NCBI RefSeq assembly: GCF_026625825.1
Contig: NZ_CP113065.1
Span: 620,001-684,000 of the forward strand
Reading direction: 5' to 3'
Length of the DNA stretch: 64,000 nucleotides
Source: Pseudoxanthomonas sp. SL93
Lineage (GTDB): Bacteria; Pseudomonadota; Gammaproteobacteria; Xanthomonadales; Xanthomonadaceae
The position numbers were made by a program, and so were the translations under genes. Below are positions 17,745 to 28,500 of this stretch, in pieces. A model generated the notes under the pieces. That model worked only from the letters and a program-made list of their open reading frames with translations, was not told the DNA's origin and made no database searches. Each line of letters begins with the position of its first letter. Position 1 is the first letter of the stretch.

Positions 17745-18425
17745 ATGCCTGGACCGGACGCTCCTTCGCTGCCTGTTTGGCCCCTGCCTCTGCTGATCGC
17801 GCTGCTGTTCGTCGTGGCGGCGCATGCGGCCTACCTGTTGTCGATCCAGGCCGGCCACGTCCCTGCCTGCGTGCCGTATGTGGACGGCTGCGTCTCGATC
17901 AGCCGCGCTGCGCGGCATGGGGTGGGAAACCATCTCTTCCGGTTGCTGGTGATTCCCTGTGCGGTGCTGCACGCGCTGGTGTGGCTGCTGGCGCACCGCT
18001 GGTTGCGCGGCGGCCGCTGGATGTCCGTGCTGGGCGTGGGTTCGGCCATCGCGCTTGCCGTCTATGCGACCTTCCTCGGCACCGAGGGCGAGGCTTACCG
18101 CTTCCTGCGCCGTTATGGCGTGGTGGTGTATTTCGGCTTCGGCTATCTGGCGCAGCTGGCGCTGATGCGCCGTGCGTCGCGGACGCAGGCACTGTCGGCC
18201 CGCGTCATCGCCGCCATGTCGTGGGTTTCCATCGCGATGCTGATGATGGGCATCGGGAATGTCGTGGCGGGGCTGGTACTCGCGGATCCGCTGGCGAAGG
18301 ATCGCTGGGAGAACGTCTTCGAGTGGTGGCTCGGCCTGCTGATGGTCGGCTGGCATGCCGTGCTGGCGGCCGGTTGGCGGCAGAAGGGCTTGGTAGTGAA
18401 CGTCCAGGCCCATGATCCCCGGTAG
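17745..18425 (+). CDS. Frag1/DRAM-like integral membrane protein
   Basis: A 226-residue membrane protein with about six hydrophobic segments. The stretch VPYVDGCVSISRAARHGVGNHLFRLLVIPCA after the first segment resembles the first loop of the Frag1/DRAM/Sfk1 group of membrane proteins, whose bacterial roles are unknown. It is flanked by REP pairs on both sides and has no obvious operon partner. Its stop codon TAG (18423-18425) is supplied by the GTAG that opens the following REP element, so the C-terminus may have been reset by the repeat. The family call is by pattern only. Confidence 0.7.
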   Translation: MPGPDAPSLPVWPLPLLIALLFVVAAHAAYLLSIQAGHVPACVPYVDGCVSISRAARHGVGNHLFRLLVIPCAVLHALVWLLAHRWLRGGRWMSVLGVGSAIALAVYATFLGTEGEAYRFLRRYGVVVYFGFGYLAQLALMRRASRTQALSARVIAAMSWVSIAMLMMGIGNVVAGLVLADPLAKDRWENVFEWWLGLLMVGWHAVLAAGWRQKGLVVNVQAHDPR

Positions 18426-18563
18426 GAGCGACGTGAGTTGCGACCGCACGAATTGAGCGTCCTTGCATGTCGGTCAGCGCGCCACACTCAGGCTGGTGCA
18501 CTTTCATGACGCTCTGTTGCTACGGAGTCTCACGGCCTTGGTCGCGACTTACGTCGCTCCTAC
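18422..18563. repeat. Inverted REP pair (GTAGGAGCGACGT type)
   Basis: GTAGGAGCGACGTGAGTTGC begins at 18422, and an inverted copy runs from 18541 to 18563 (ending GTCGCTCCTAC). Each copy carries a small hairpin (GCGAC/GTCGC around a 4-nt loop) after a GTAG head, the layout of REP elements mobilised by RAYT transposases. It lies between the Frag1-like gene and eda, which converge here. Confidence 0.85.
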
Positions 18564-18573
18564 AGAAAAAACG

Positions 18574-19230
18574 TCAGCGGCGCACGCTCTGGACGATGGC
18601 GGCGGCCTTGGCCGAGCTCTCGGTGACCTTGTCCCACTCTCCCTTGTCGAGCCATGCCTTCGGCACCATCCAGGAACCGCCGATGCACACCACGTTGGGC
18701 TGCGACAGGTACTCGGCAGCCGTGTCTTCGGTGATGCCGCCGGTGGGGCAGATCTTCAGGTCGGACAGGGGACCGGCAAGGCCTTTCAGCATCGCCAGGC
18801 CGCCCACGGCGGTGGCGGGGAACAGCTTGCATACGCGAAAGCCGCGCGCCATCAGCGAGAGCAGTTCGGTCGGCGTGGCGGCGCCTGGGACGACGGGTAC
18901 GTCGGCCTTGGCCAGGGCTTCCGCCATGTCCGGCGGCGTGCCGGGCGTGACCAGGAAATCCGCCCCCGCGGCGATGGACTGCTCCATCTGCTCGACGGTC
19001 AGCACCGTGCCGGCGCCGATCACGATGCCAGGCAGTTCCTTCTTCAGCATCGCCAGCGCTTCCATCGCCACCGGCGTGCGCAGCGTCAGCTCGATGGCGG
19101 GCAGGCCGCCCTTCAGCAGCGCCTCGGATACCTTGCGCGCTTCATCCAGCGTGTGGACGGTGACGACCGGCAGGATGCCGGCGGCGCGGAGGAGGGATTC
19201 GGCTTTCTGCTGGTGGGCTTGGATGGTCAT
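18574..19230 (-). CDS. eda: KDPG/KHG aldolase (Entner-Doudoroff)
   Basis: A 218-residue 2-dehydro-3-deoxyphosphogluconate aldolase that splits KDPG into pyruvate and glyceraldehyde 3-phosphate in the cytoplasm. The class I aldolase residues are visible: Glu in PAIELTLRTPVA, the Schiff-base Lys in RVCKLFPATAVGG, plus GAGTVLTVEQMEQSIAAGADFLVTPG and CPTGGITEDTAAEYL. It is the last gene of the minus-strand glk-edd-eda series. A REP pair fills the 123-bp gap from edd, and another REP follows its stop. Confidence 0.95.
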   Translation of the reverse strand: MTIQAHQQKAESLLRAAGILPVVTVHTLDEARKVSEALLKGGLPAIELTLRTPVAMEALAMLKKELPGIVIGAGTVLTVEQMEQSIAAGADFLVTPGTPPDMAEALAKADVPVVPGAATPTELLSLMARGFRVCKLFPATAVGGLAMLKGLAGPLSDLKICPTGGITEDTAAEYLSQPNVVCIGGSWMVPKAWLDKGEWDKVTESSAKAAAIVQSVRR

Positions 19231-19255
19231 GGGGGCAAGTGTCGCGATTCGTATT

Positions 19256-19318
19256 GTGGGAGCGACGTGAGTCGCGATCGACGTCAGGTGGAAGCTTCGC
19301 GACTTGCGTCGCTCATAC
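19256..19318. repeat. Inverted REP pair between edd and eda
   Basis: GTGGGAGCGACGTGAGTCGC starts at 19256, and an inverted, slightly diverged copy ends at 19318 (GCGTCGCTCATAC). The arms are only about 16 bp apart, so a long hairpin could form in the edd-eda intercistronic RNA and affect relative expression or mRNA stability. Confidence 0.8.
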
Positions 19319-19353
19319 AGAAATGATGTCCAGAAGAAGAGCCTGCTTCGACG

Positions 19354-21264
19354 TCACGCATCCTTGGCTTCATGCGGCGCTTCCGCGGCATGCGCGGCAT
19401 CGCCAAGCTCGTATTCGGCGTCGTATTCCCAGGTGCCGTCGTGGTGCGGCAGGCCACAGGATATCGACAGGCCACCCTGGTCGGCCGGCGTCACCACGTC
19501 GCGGCTTACCGCGAACAGGTTGCGGCCGATGTCCAGCGCTGCCGGCGTGGTGTTGGGGGCCAGCTCGCGGCGCTCCCATTCGGCCGCATCGACCAGAGCC
19601 TCCAGCGTGCCGGCTTCCGCATCCAGGCGCACGATGTCGCCTTCGCGAAGCTTGCCGATGGGTCCGCCGCGGGCAGCTTCCGGGGTCAAGTGGATGGCCG
19701 CGGGAATCTTGCCCGAAGCGCCGGACAGGCGGCCATCGGTCACCAGCGCCACGCGCCGGCCCTGGTTCTGCAGCAGGCCCAGCAGCGGCGCCAGCGAATG
19801 CAGCTCCGGCATGCCGTTCGCGCGCGGGCCCTGGTAACGCACCACCGCGATGAAATCCTGCGGCAGGGCGCCGGCGGCGTGCAGCTTGTTGAGCGCACGC
19901 GGGTCATCGACGACGACCGCGGGGGCTTCGATGAAACGGTACTCGGGCTTCACCGCCGAGGTCTTGATCAGCGAGCGGCCCAGGTTGCCGCGCAGCAGGC
20001 GAAGCCCGCCCTGCGGTTCGAACGCGCGCGACACCGGGCGCACGACGTCTTCGTCCGCGCTCTGCGCCACGCCGGGTGCGTAGGCCAGCTGGCCATCCTG
20101 CAGGCGTGGCTCGTCGCCGTAGGCACGCATGCCGCCCGGCACGATCGTCGGCAGGTCATGCATCAGGCCCGCATCCAGCAGTTCGCGGAAGACCAGTTGC
20201 GTGCCGCCGGCGGCGGCGAAGCGGTTCACGTCGGCTTCGCCATTCGGATAGACGCGCGCCAGCAGCGGCACGGTCTGCGAGATCAGGTCCATGTCGTCCC
20301 ACGTCAGCACCACGCCGGCGGAGCGCGCGACGGCGATCCAGTGGATGGTGTGGTTGGTGGAACCGCCGGTGGCCATCAGCGCCACCATGGCATTGACGAT
20401 GGCGCGCTCGTCGATCAGCTGCCCGATGGGACGGTAATCATTGCCCAGGGCGGTGATGCGCAGCGCGCGTTCGGCGGCGGCGCGGGTCAGCACCTCGCGC
20501 AGCGGCTGGTCGGGATTCACGAACGAGGTGCCCGGCAGTTGCAGGCCCATCGCTTCCAGCAGCACCTGGTTGGAATTGGCGGTGCCGTAGAACGTGCAGG
20601 TACCGGGCGCGTGGTAACTGGCGGCTTCGGCTTCCAGCAGTTCTTCGCGCGTGGCTTCGCCGGCGGCGTAGCGCTCGCGGACTTCCGCCTTCTTCTTGTT
20701 GGGGATGCCGGGCGTCATAGGACCCGCGGGCACGAACACGGCCGGCAGGTGGCCGAACGCCAGCGCGCCGATCAGCAGCCCGGGCACGATCTTGTCGCAC
20801 ACGCCCAGGTACAGCACCGCGTCGAACATGTCGTGGCTCAGCGAGATCGCCGTGGCCTGCGCGATCACGTCGCGCGAGAACAGCGACAGCTCCATGCCCG
20901 GACGGCCCTGGGTGACGCCATCGCACATCGCCGGCACGCCACCGGCCACCTGCGCCGTCGCGCCCAGATTGCGGGCGACCTGGCGGATGATGTCGGGGTA
21001 GAACTCGAACGGCTGGTGCGCCGACAGCATGTCGTTGTACGCATTGATGATGCCCAGGTTGGGCGTCACGTCCGCGCGCAGCCGTCCCTTGTCGGTGGGC
21101 CCGCAGGCGGCGAACGCATGCGCCAGGTTGCCGCAGCTCAGGCGCGAGCGCTGGGGACCGTCGCGATGCGCCGCATCGATGCCTTCAAGATAGGCGCGGC
21201 GCAGCGGTGCGCTGCGCTGGCGGATGCGTTCGGTGACTTCTTGGATGCGCGGATGCAGGCTCAT
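19354..21264 (-). CDS. edd: Phosphogluconate dehydratase (Entner-Doudoroff)
   Basis: A 636-residue IlvD/Edd-family iron-sulfur dehydratase converting 6-phosphogluconate to KDPG. The expected motifs are present: CGPTDKGRLRADVTPNLGIINAYNDML, GGVPAMCDGVTQGRPGMELSLFSRD, LGVCDKIVPGLLIGAL, PGTCTFYGTANSNQ and VTDGRLSGASGKIPAAIHLTPEA. The cysteines in the CDG, VCDK and PGTC contexts are the usual cluster ligands. Length is normal for Edd (about 600-640). It lies between glk and eda on the same strand, with about 240 bp between it and glk. The gene encoding 6-phosphogluconolactonase is not in this window. Confidence 0.96.
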   Translation of the reverse strand: MSLHPRIQEVTERIRQRSAPLRRAYLEGIDAAHRDGPQRSRLSCGNLAHAFAACGPTDKGRLRADVTPNLGIINAYNDMLSAHQPFEFYPDIIRQVARNLGATAQVAGGVPAMCDGVTQGRPGMELSLFSRDVIAQATAISLSHDMFDAVLYLGVCDKIVPGLLIGALAFGHLPAVFVPAGPMTPGIPNKKKAEVRERYAAGEATREELLEAEAASYHAPGTCTFYGTANSNQVLLEAMGLQLPGTSFVNPDQPLREVLTRAAAERALRITALGNDYRPIGQLIDERAIVNAMVALMATGGSTNHTIHWIAVARSAGVVLTWDDMDLISQTVPLLARVYPNGEADVNRFAAAGGTQLVFRELLDAGLMHDLPTIVPGGMRAYGDEPRLQDGQLAYAPGVAQSADEDVVRPVSRAFEPQGGLRLLRGNLGRSLIKTSAVKPEYRFIEAPAVVVDDPRALNKLHAAGALPQDFIAVVRYQGPRANGMPELHSLAPLLGLLQNQGRRVALVTDGRLSGASGKIPAAIHLTPEAARGGPIGKLREGDIVRLDAEAGTLEALVDAAEWERRELAPNTTPAALDIGRNLFAVSRDVVTPADQGGLSISCGLPHHDGTWEYDAEYELGDAAHAAEAPHEAKDA

Positions 21265-21506
21265 GGGCGTAGGGCTGGGCTGCAGAAGTAGCGTGCATTC
21301 TGCATGTCATGGCGGAAGAAAGCCGCAAGCGGGGCCGCCGCGATGGATTCCGACAGGCGGAACGGGGCGGCGCGGGACGACGGCGAAGGCATGCTGCTTT
21401 GTACTTGCTTTGCGCCATGCGCGAAAGTCACCAAAGCAAGACCAGTCTCTGGCGCGGGACAGGCGTGCTGCATTGCAGCGGCCGCGCGCCATCCCGCAGG
21501 GTCCGT

Positions 21507-22502
21507 CTACCTGGCCGGACCGAAGAACTCCACCGCGTACGCGGCCGCGCCCAGCAGGCCGGGGCGGGGATGCATGTTGGCCAGCGTCGGCACGCGCGCC
21601 ATCGCGGGCGAGAAACGCCCCTTGTGTTCGAACCGCTGGCGGAAGCCGGAATGCTGCAGCGAACCCAGCAGCTTGGGTACCAGGCCGCCGGTCAGGAACA
21701 CGCCATCCCACGCGCCGGTGGTCAGCACCAGGTCACCGGCAATCGCACCGAAGACCGCGCAGAAGACGTCCAGCGTGCGCACGCAGCGCGGATCGCCTGC
21801 GGCCGCGCGTGCGGTGACATCCTTGGGTTCCAGCGGGCCGCCGGGATCTTCCCCGGCGATCTCGCTGAGCGCGCGATACAGGTTGACCAGGCCCGGGCCG
21901 CAGATCAGGCGCTCGTTGGAAACGCGGCCGAACTGCGAGGACAGGATTTCCAGGATGCGGATTTCCTCGGGCGTACCCGGCGGAAAGCTGACATGGCCGC
22001 CTTCGGTCTCCAGCGGATAGGCACGCCCGTCGCGGATGACCAGCGCGGCCACGCCCAGCCCGGTGCCCGGGCCGATCACTGCGTACGTGCGCGGGACCGA
22101 CAGCGGTGCCGGCGACCACTGCGCGCCGCCGATGGCCACCACATCCTTGGGTGTCAGCAACGATACCGCCATCGCCTGGGCGGCGAAGTCATTGACCAGG
22201 CGCAGGCCATCGAAGCCGAGTGCCTGGCGGGTGCGCGCCACCGAAATCACCCACGGGTGGTTGGTGATGCGGGCTTCGTCGCCATCCACGCGGCCGGCAA
22301 CGGCAAAGATGCCGTTCTGCGCACTGGCGCCGGTTTCATCCAGGTAATGCTGGGCGGCATCGGCCAGCGAGGGAAAGTCGGCGACGGCGAACTCGCGCAC
22401 GCTGTCGTCAAGCAAGGGCGCCGCGGCATGCGTGTCGGCCAGCGCGAAGCGCGCATTGGTGCCGCCGATGTCGGCGAGGAGCACGCGATCGGCGCTGCTC
22501 AT
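21507..22502 (-). CDS. glk: Glucokinase
   Basis: A 331-residue glucokinase (hexokinase-fold, bacterial Glk type) that phosphorylates glucose with ATP. It shows VLLADIGGTNARFAL (ATP phosphate-binding), NHPWVISVARTRQAL, RLVNDFAAQAMAVSLL with the catalytic Asp, VIGPGTGLGVAALV and LETEGGHVSF. The ATG at 22502 is preceded by AGGAAG and gives the usual length; a longer frame upstream lacks family sequence. It heads the minus-strand glk-edd-eda series, so glucose freed by BglX can enter the Entner-Doudoroff route. It diverges from the ABC ATPase gene at 22930. Confidence 0.95.
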   Translation of the reverse strand: MSSADRVLLADIGGTNARFALADTHAAAPLLDDSVREFAVADFPSLADAAQHYLDETGASAQNGIFAVAGRVDGDEARITNHPWVISVARTRQALGFDGLRLVNDFAAQAMAVSLLTPKDVVAIGGAQWSPAPLSVPRTYAVIGPGTGLGVAALVIRDGRAYPLETEGGHVSFPPGTPEEIRILEILSSQFGRVSNERLICGPGLVNLYRALSEIAGEDPGGPLEPKDVTARAAAGDPRCVRTLDVFCAVFGAIAGDLVLTTGAWDGVFLTGGLVPKLLGSLQHSGFRQRFEHKGRFSPAMARVPTLANMHPRPGLLGAAAYAVEFFGPAR

Positions 22503-22929
22503 GCGGAAAACTTCCTGTTCGAGGCGTCGGGGCTTCCGAAAGTGATCCGCTGCATTCGCCTGGCTGGTCCTCTGTTGCCGGTCGTGGGCCACGTCATGTG
22601 GGCGGCGCATGATAGCGCGCGGTTTGACCGCCTGCGTGCCGCGTCGCCGGCATATGCGCCATGCGTATACGTATGCGCATTTCGGGCATGGGGCGTTGCA
22701 TGGAGGAACGGCGTCAGCAGTGTCGGCGGCAGGGACATGGCGAGGGAAGGCGTGCGCCGACACGCGCCGGCTTGCGTTGTGAAAACGGTTACATGGCAGA
22801 ATAGCGCAACTGCCCCGGCCACGGAACGGGCGGCGCAGCAACAGCGGTGCCTGACCAGGGCCCGCCTGCAACCGGGAGGGGCCCGGCGGCAGTGACCACC
22901 ACAACGGGCACGCCCCGACCGGAGAAACC
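22503..22929. other. Divergent regulatory region between glk and the ABC ATPase gene
   Basis: This 427-bp spacer holds no gene that I recognise. It contains the LacI-type operator at 22780-22793 and a second, unrelated near-palindrome of 20 bp, ATGCGTATACGTATGCGCAT, at 22661-22680 (two mismatched pairs). The latter is closer to glk and could be a site for another regulator. Confidence 0.55.
22780..22793. promoter_or_regulatory. Putative LacI-family operator upstream of the ABC ATPase gene
   Basis: TGAAAACGGTTACA is identical to the site before the lacI-type gene at 5375, 17 kb away. It lies 137 bp before the ATPase start and 278 bp from the divergent glk start. It links the remote ATPase to the importer operon. 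Confidence 0.65.
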
Positions 22930-24015
<1,086 letters not shown>

Positions 24016-24035
24016 CGGCGCGGCAACCCGCAAAG

Positions 24036-24067
24036 AAAAAGGGAGGCCTCGCGGCCTCCCTTTTTTA
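24036..24067. terminator. Bidirectional Rho-independent terminator
   Basis: The stem GGGAGGCC/GGCCTCCC (24041-24060, loop TCGC) is flanked by A-rich sequence on the left and a T run (24061-24066) on the right. It lies between the convergent ATPase gene and aromatic aminotransferase gene and can serve both. Confidence 0.9.
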
Positions 24068-24084
24068 TGGGCCGGCGAGCCAGG

Positions 24085-25287
24085 TCAGCCGCGGCTGACC
24101 GCGTAGACCGCTGCCGCCACCTTGTCGATGTTCTGCTGGTTCAGCGCGGCCACGCAGATGCGGCCGGTGCCGATGGCATAGATGGCGTACTCCTCGCGCA
24201 GCCGGTCCACCTGGGCCTTGCTCAGGCCCGAGTACGAGAACATGCCCGCCTGCTGCTGGATGAAACCGAACTCCGGCGCGCCCAGCGCCGCCAGCTTGCC
24301 CACCAGCGCCGCGCGCAGGCCGTGGATGCGCTCGCGCATGCCGCCCAGTTCCTGTTCCCAGCGGCCACGCAGTTCATCGCTGCCCAGCACGCCGGCCACC
24401 AGTGCGCCACCGTGGTTGGAAGGGCTGGAGTAGTTGGACCGGATGGTGCGCTTGATCTGCGACAGCACGCGCTTGGACTCGTCGCGGTCGGCCGAGACGA
24501 TCGACAGCGCGCCGACGCGTTCGCCGTACAGCGAGAACGACTTCGAATACGAGTTGGCCACCACGAAGGCCGGCAGGCCCGAGTCGGCGAACAGGCGGAT
24601 CGACTGCGCGTCCACGTCCGGTCCCTGGTCGAAGCCCTGGTAGGCCATGTCGATGAAGGGCAGCAGGTTGCGCGCCTTCACCAGGTCGACCACCTGCGTC
24701 CACTGTTCCGTGGTCAGGTCGACGCCGGTCGGGTTGTGGCAGCAGGCATGCAGCAGGACCACGGTGCCGGGCTCCAGTGCCGCCAGGTCGGCCAGCATGC
24801 CGGCGAAGTCCAGGCCATGCGTGGCAGCGTCGTAATAGCGGTAGTCCACCACGTCGAATCCCGCCGTGGCGAAGACCATGCGGTGGTTTTCCCAGCTGGG
24901 GTTGCTGATGGCGATCTTCGCGTCGGGCAATGCGCGCTTCAGGAAATCCGCGCCGATGCGCAATGCGCCGCTGCCACCGATGGTCTGCGCGGTGACCACG
25001 CGACCGGCCGCCAGAATGGCCGAATCCGCGCCGAACACCAGTTTCTGGGTGGCCTGGTTGTAGGCCGGCAGGCCGTCGATCGGCACGTAGCCGCGCGGCT
25101 TGGCCTCGGCGGCGAGCGCCTGCTCGACCTCGCGGACGGTATCGAGCAGCGGAATGCGGCCCTGTTCGTCGTAATAGATGCCTACGCCCAGATTGACCTT
25201 GCCGGGGCGGGTATCGGCGTTGTACGCCTCGGTCAGCCCCAGGATCGGATCGCCCGGGACGAGTTCGACGGATGCAAAAAGAGACAC
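24085..25287 (-). CDS. tyrB: Aromatic amino acid aminotransferase (TyrB/AspC family)
   Basis: A 400-residue class I PLP-dependent aminotransferase of the aspartate/tyrosine group, acting in Phe, Tyr and Asp transamination. Motifs are KVNLGVGIYYDEQGRIPLL, YVPIDGLPAYNQATQKLVFG, the ligand stretch LLHACCHNPTGVDLT, the PLP-lysine motif NSYSKSFSLYGERVGAL and the C-terminal GTGRICVAALN. Its length is the usual 395-400. It converges with the ABC ATPase gene across a shared terminator and diverges from smc. TyrB versus AspC specificity is not certain from sequence alone. Confidence 0.92.
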   Translation of the reverse strand: MSLFASVELVPGDPILGLTEAYNADTRPGKVNLGVGIYYDEQGRIPLLDTVREVEQALAAEAKPRGYVPIDGLPAYNQATQKLVFGADSAILAAGRVVTAQTIGGSGALRIGADFLKRALPDAKIAISNPSWENHRMVFATAGFDVVDYRYYDAATHGLDFAGMLADLAALEPGTVVLLHACCHNPTGVDLTTEQWTQVVDLVKARNLLPFIDMAYQGFDQGPDVDAQSIRLFADSGLPAFVVANSYSKSFSLYGERVGALSIVSADRDESKRVLSQIKRTIRSNYSSPSNHGGALVAGVLGSDELRGRWEQELGGMRERIHGLRAALVGKLAALGAPEFGFIQQQAGMFSYSGLSKAQVDRLREEYAIYAIGTGRICVAALNQQNIDKVAAAVYAVSRG

Positions 25288-25573
25288 GGATGTGGACCGT
25301 TATGAGGGAGGAGGGGGAGTGAAGCGGCCTGCGATCCTAGCAGGCGCGGGCGACGTCGTGGCTGCGTCCCGGGCCCTGCCGCGGCGCTGGCCCGCGGGTC
25401 CGGCAGGCCCGGGCAGAGCACGGCAGGGGCGGCTATACTCATTCGTTGGTGCGGCCAAGGCCGTGCCGGATTGTCATCCAGATCAATGGCTTGGCATTCC
25501 AAGCTCATCCCATTTAACACTTGCGGCAGCGCGCCGGCCCAGCCCGGTCGCGGTGCCCGGAAGACACCGCCGC

Positions 25574-28500
25574 ATGCGCCTTTCCACCATCAAGCTGTCC
25601 GGTTTCAAATCCTTCGTCGACCCCACGGTGCTGCACCTGCCGACCAACATGACCGGCGTGGTCGGTCCCAACGGTTGCGGCAAGTCCAACATCATCGACG
25701 CGGTGCGCTGGGTGATGGGCGAAAGTTCGGCCAGCCGCCTGCGCGGCGATTCGCTGACCGACGTGATCTTTTCCGGCTCGGCGGCGCGCAAGCCGGTGTC
25801 GCAGGCCTCGGTGGAGCTGATCTTCGACAACAGCGACCACACCATCAGCGGTGAATTCGCCGCCTTCAACGAGATCTCGGTCCGGCGCCTGGTCAGCCGC
25901 GACGGCCAGAGCAGCTACTACCTCAACGGCACCAAGTGCCGCCGCCGCGACATCACCGACCTGTTCCTCGGGACCGGCCTGGGCCCGCGCAGCTACTCGA
26001 TCATCGAGCAGGGCATGATCAGCCAGATCATCGAGGCGCGCCCGGAAGACCTGCGTATCTACCTGGAAGAGGCCGCCGGCATCTCCAAGTACAAGGAGCG
26101 CCGCAAGGAAACCGAGACCCGCATCCGCCACACCCGCGAGAACCTCGACCGCTTGGGCGACCTGCGCGAGGAGATCGGCAAGCAGCTGGAACACCTCAAG
26201 CGCCAGGCCAAGCAGGCCGAGCAGTACCAGGCCCTGCAGGAAGAGCGCCGGGTGAAGGACGCCGAATGGAAGGCGCTGGAGTTCCGCGGCCTGGATGGCA
26301 GGCTGCAGGGCCTGCGCGAAGGCCTGTCGCAGGAAGAGACCCGCCTGCAGCAGCTCATTGCCGAGCAGCGCGAAGCCGAACGCCACATCGAGACCGACCG
26401 CCTGAAGCGGGAGGAGAGCGTCGAGGCGCTCAACAAGGCACAGGGCGAGGTCTACCAGGTCGGCAGCACGCTGGCCCGCATCGAACAGCAGATCCAGCAC
26501 CAGCGCGAGCTGGGCGACCGCCTGAAGAAGGCCCGCGACGAAGCCCACAACGCGTTGCAGGAACTCGGCCAGCACATCAGCGGCGACGAGACCCGCCTGA
26601 ACGTGCTGCGCGAGTCCGTGGCCGACGCCGAGCCGCAGCTTGAACAGCTGCGCGAAGACGACGTGTTCCGCCAGGACGCCCTGCGCGAAGCCGAGACCCG
26701 CCTGTCCGACTGGCAGCAGCGCTGGGAAACCCACAGCCGCGAATCCGCCGAGGCCTCGCGCGCCGGCGATGTCGAGCGCACCCGCGTGGACTACCTGGAC
26801 CGCCAGGGCTTCGAAGCCGAGCGCCGCCGCGAAGCCCTCGCCAGCGAGCGCGCCGGGCTGGACCTGGACGCCCTGGCCGCTGCGTTCGAACAGCTGCAGG
26901 TGCAGCACGACACCCAGAAGGAATCGCTGGAAACCCTTACCGAGCAGGTCGAGGCACGCAAGCAGGGCGCCGCCGACGTGCAGGAGCAGCAGCGCGCCAC
27001 CCAGACCGAGCTGTCCGACGTGCGCAAGCGCACGCAGGAAGCCCGCGGCCGGCTGTCGTCGCTGGAAACGCTGCAGCATGCCGCGCTGGGCCAGGAGCAG
27101 GGTGCCGCAATGACCTGGCTGAAGGCGCGCGGGCTGGACAATGCGGCGCGCGTCGGCGAGAAGCTCACCGTCGAGCCGGGCTGGGAAAACGCCGTGGAAG
27201 GCGCCCTCGGCCAGCTGATCGAAGGCGTGCTGGTCGATGCCCCCGAAGCCCTGGTCGACGCACTGGGCGAACTGGGCGATGGCCGCATCGCGCTGGTGTC
27301 GGACGACCGCGGCGACGTCAGCTTCGCGCCGACGTCGCTGGCCGCGAAGGTGCAGGGCCCGGCCGCGATCCGCCGCCTGCTGGCCCGCCTGCACGTGGCC
27401 GAAGACCTCGCCGAGGCCCGCCGCCTGCAGTCGCAGCTGGGCGAAGGCGACTCCGTCATCACCCGCCACGGCGAACGCTTGGGCGCCGGCTGGGTGCGCG
27501 TGCTGCGCTCCGGTGCGGCCAAGCAGGGCGCCCTGCTGCGCGAGCGCGACATCCAGACGCTGCGTGGCGAGATCGAAACCCTGCAGGCGCGCGAAGCCGA
27601 GCTGGAACACCGCCTCGCCACGCTGCGCGACCAGTTGCTGGCCGCCGAGCAGCAGCGGGAGGACGCGCAGCGCGCGCTCTACATGGCCCACCGCAGCGTG
27701 TCCGAACTCGCCGGCCAGCTGCAGAGCCAGCAGGGGCGGGTGGATTCCACCCGCACCCGCATCGAACGCATCGACGGTGAAATCGCGCAGCTGGTCGAGA
27801 CCCTCGATGCCAGCCGCGAGCAGGCCCGCGAAGCGCGCATGAAGCTGGAAGACGCGGTGACCCGCATGGGCGACCTGGAAGCGACCCGGCAGGCGCTGGA
27901 AGCCGAGCGCCGCCAGTTGGTCGAAGCGCGCGACCAGGCCCGCGAAGCGGCCCGCGCGTCGCGCGACGCCGCGCATGCGCTGGCGCTGACCCTGGAATCA
28001 CAGCGCGCCCAGATCGTCTCGCTGAGCCAGGCGCTTGACCGCATGGGCGGTCAGCGCGGCCAGCTGGATTCGCGACTGGAAGAACTGACCCTGCAGTTGA
28101 ACGAAGGCGATTCGCCGGTGCAGGAACTGGAAGCCCAGCGGCAGGCCGCACTGGAGCACCGCGTCACCGCCGACCGCCTGCTGACCGAGGCGCGCGCCGC
28201 GCTCGACGCCATCGACAACGACCTGCGCCAGTATGAGCAGACCCGCCACCAGCGCGACGAGCAGGCCCTGGCCCAGCGCGAACGCATCTCGCAGCGCAAG
28301 CTCGACCAGCAGGCGCTGGCGCTGAAGGCCGAACAGCTGTCCGAAGCCGTCGTCGCCGGCGGCTTCGTGCTGCAGGACGTCATCAACACGCTGCCCGAGG
28401 TGGCCGACATCCGCGAATGGGAGCAGGCCGTCACCCAGATCGACGGCCGCATGCGCCGCCTGGAGCCGGTCAACCTGGCGGCCATCCACGAGTACGGCGA

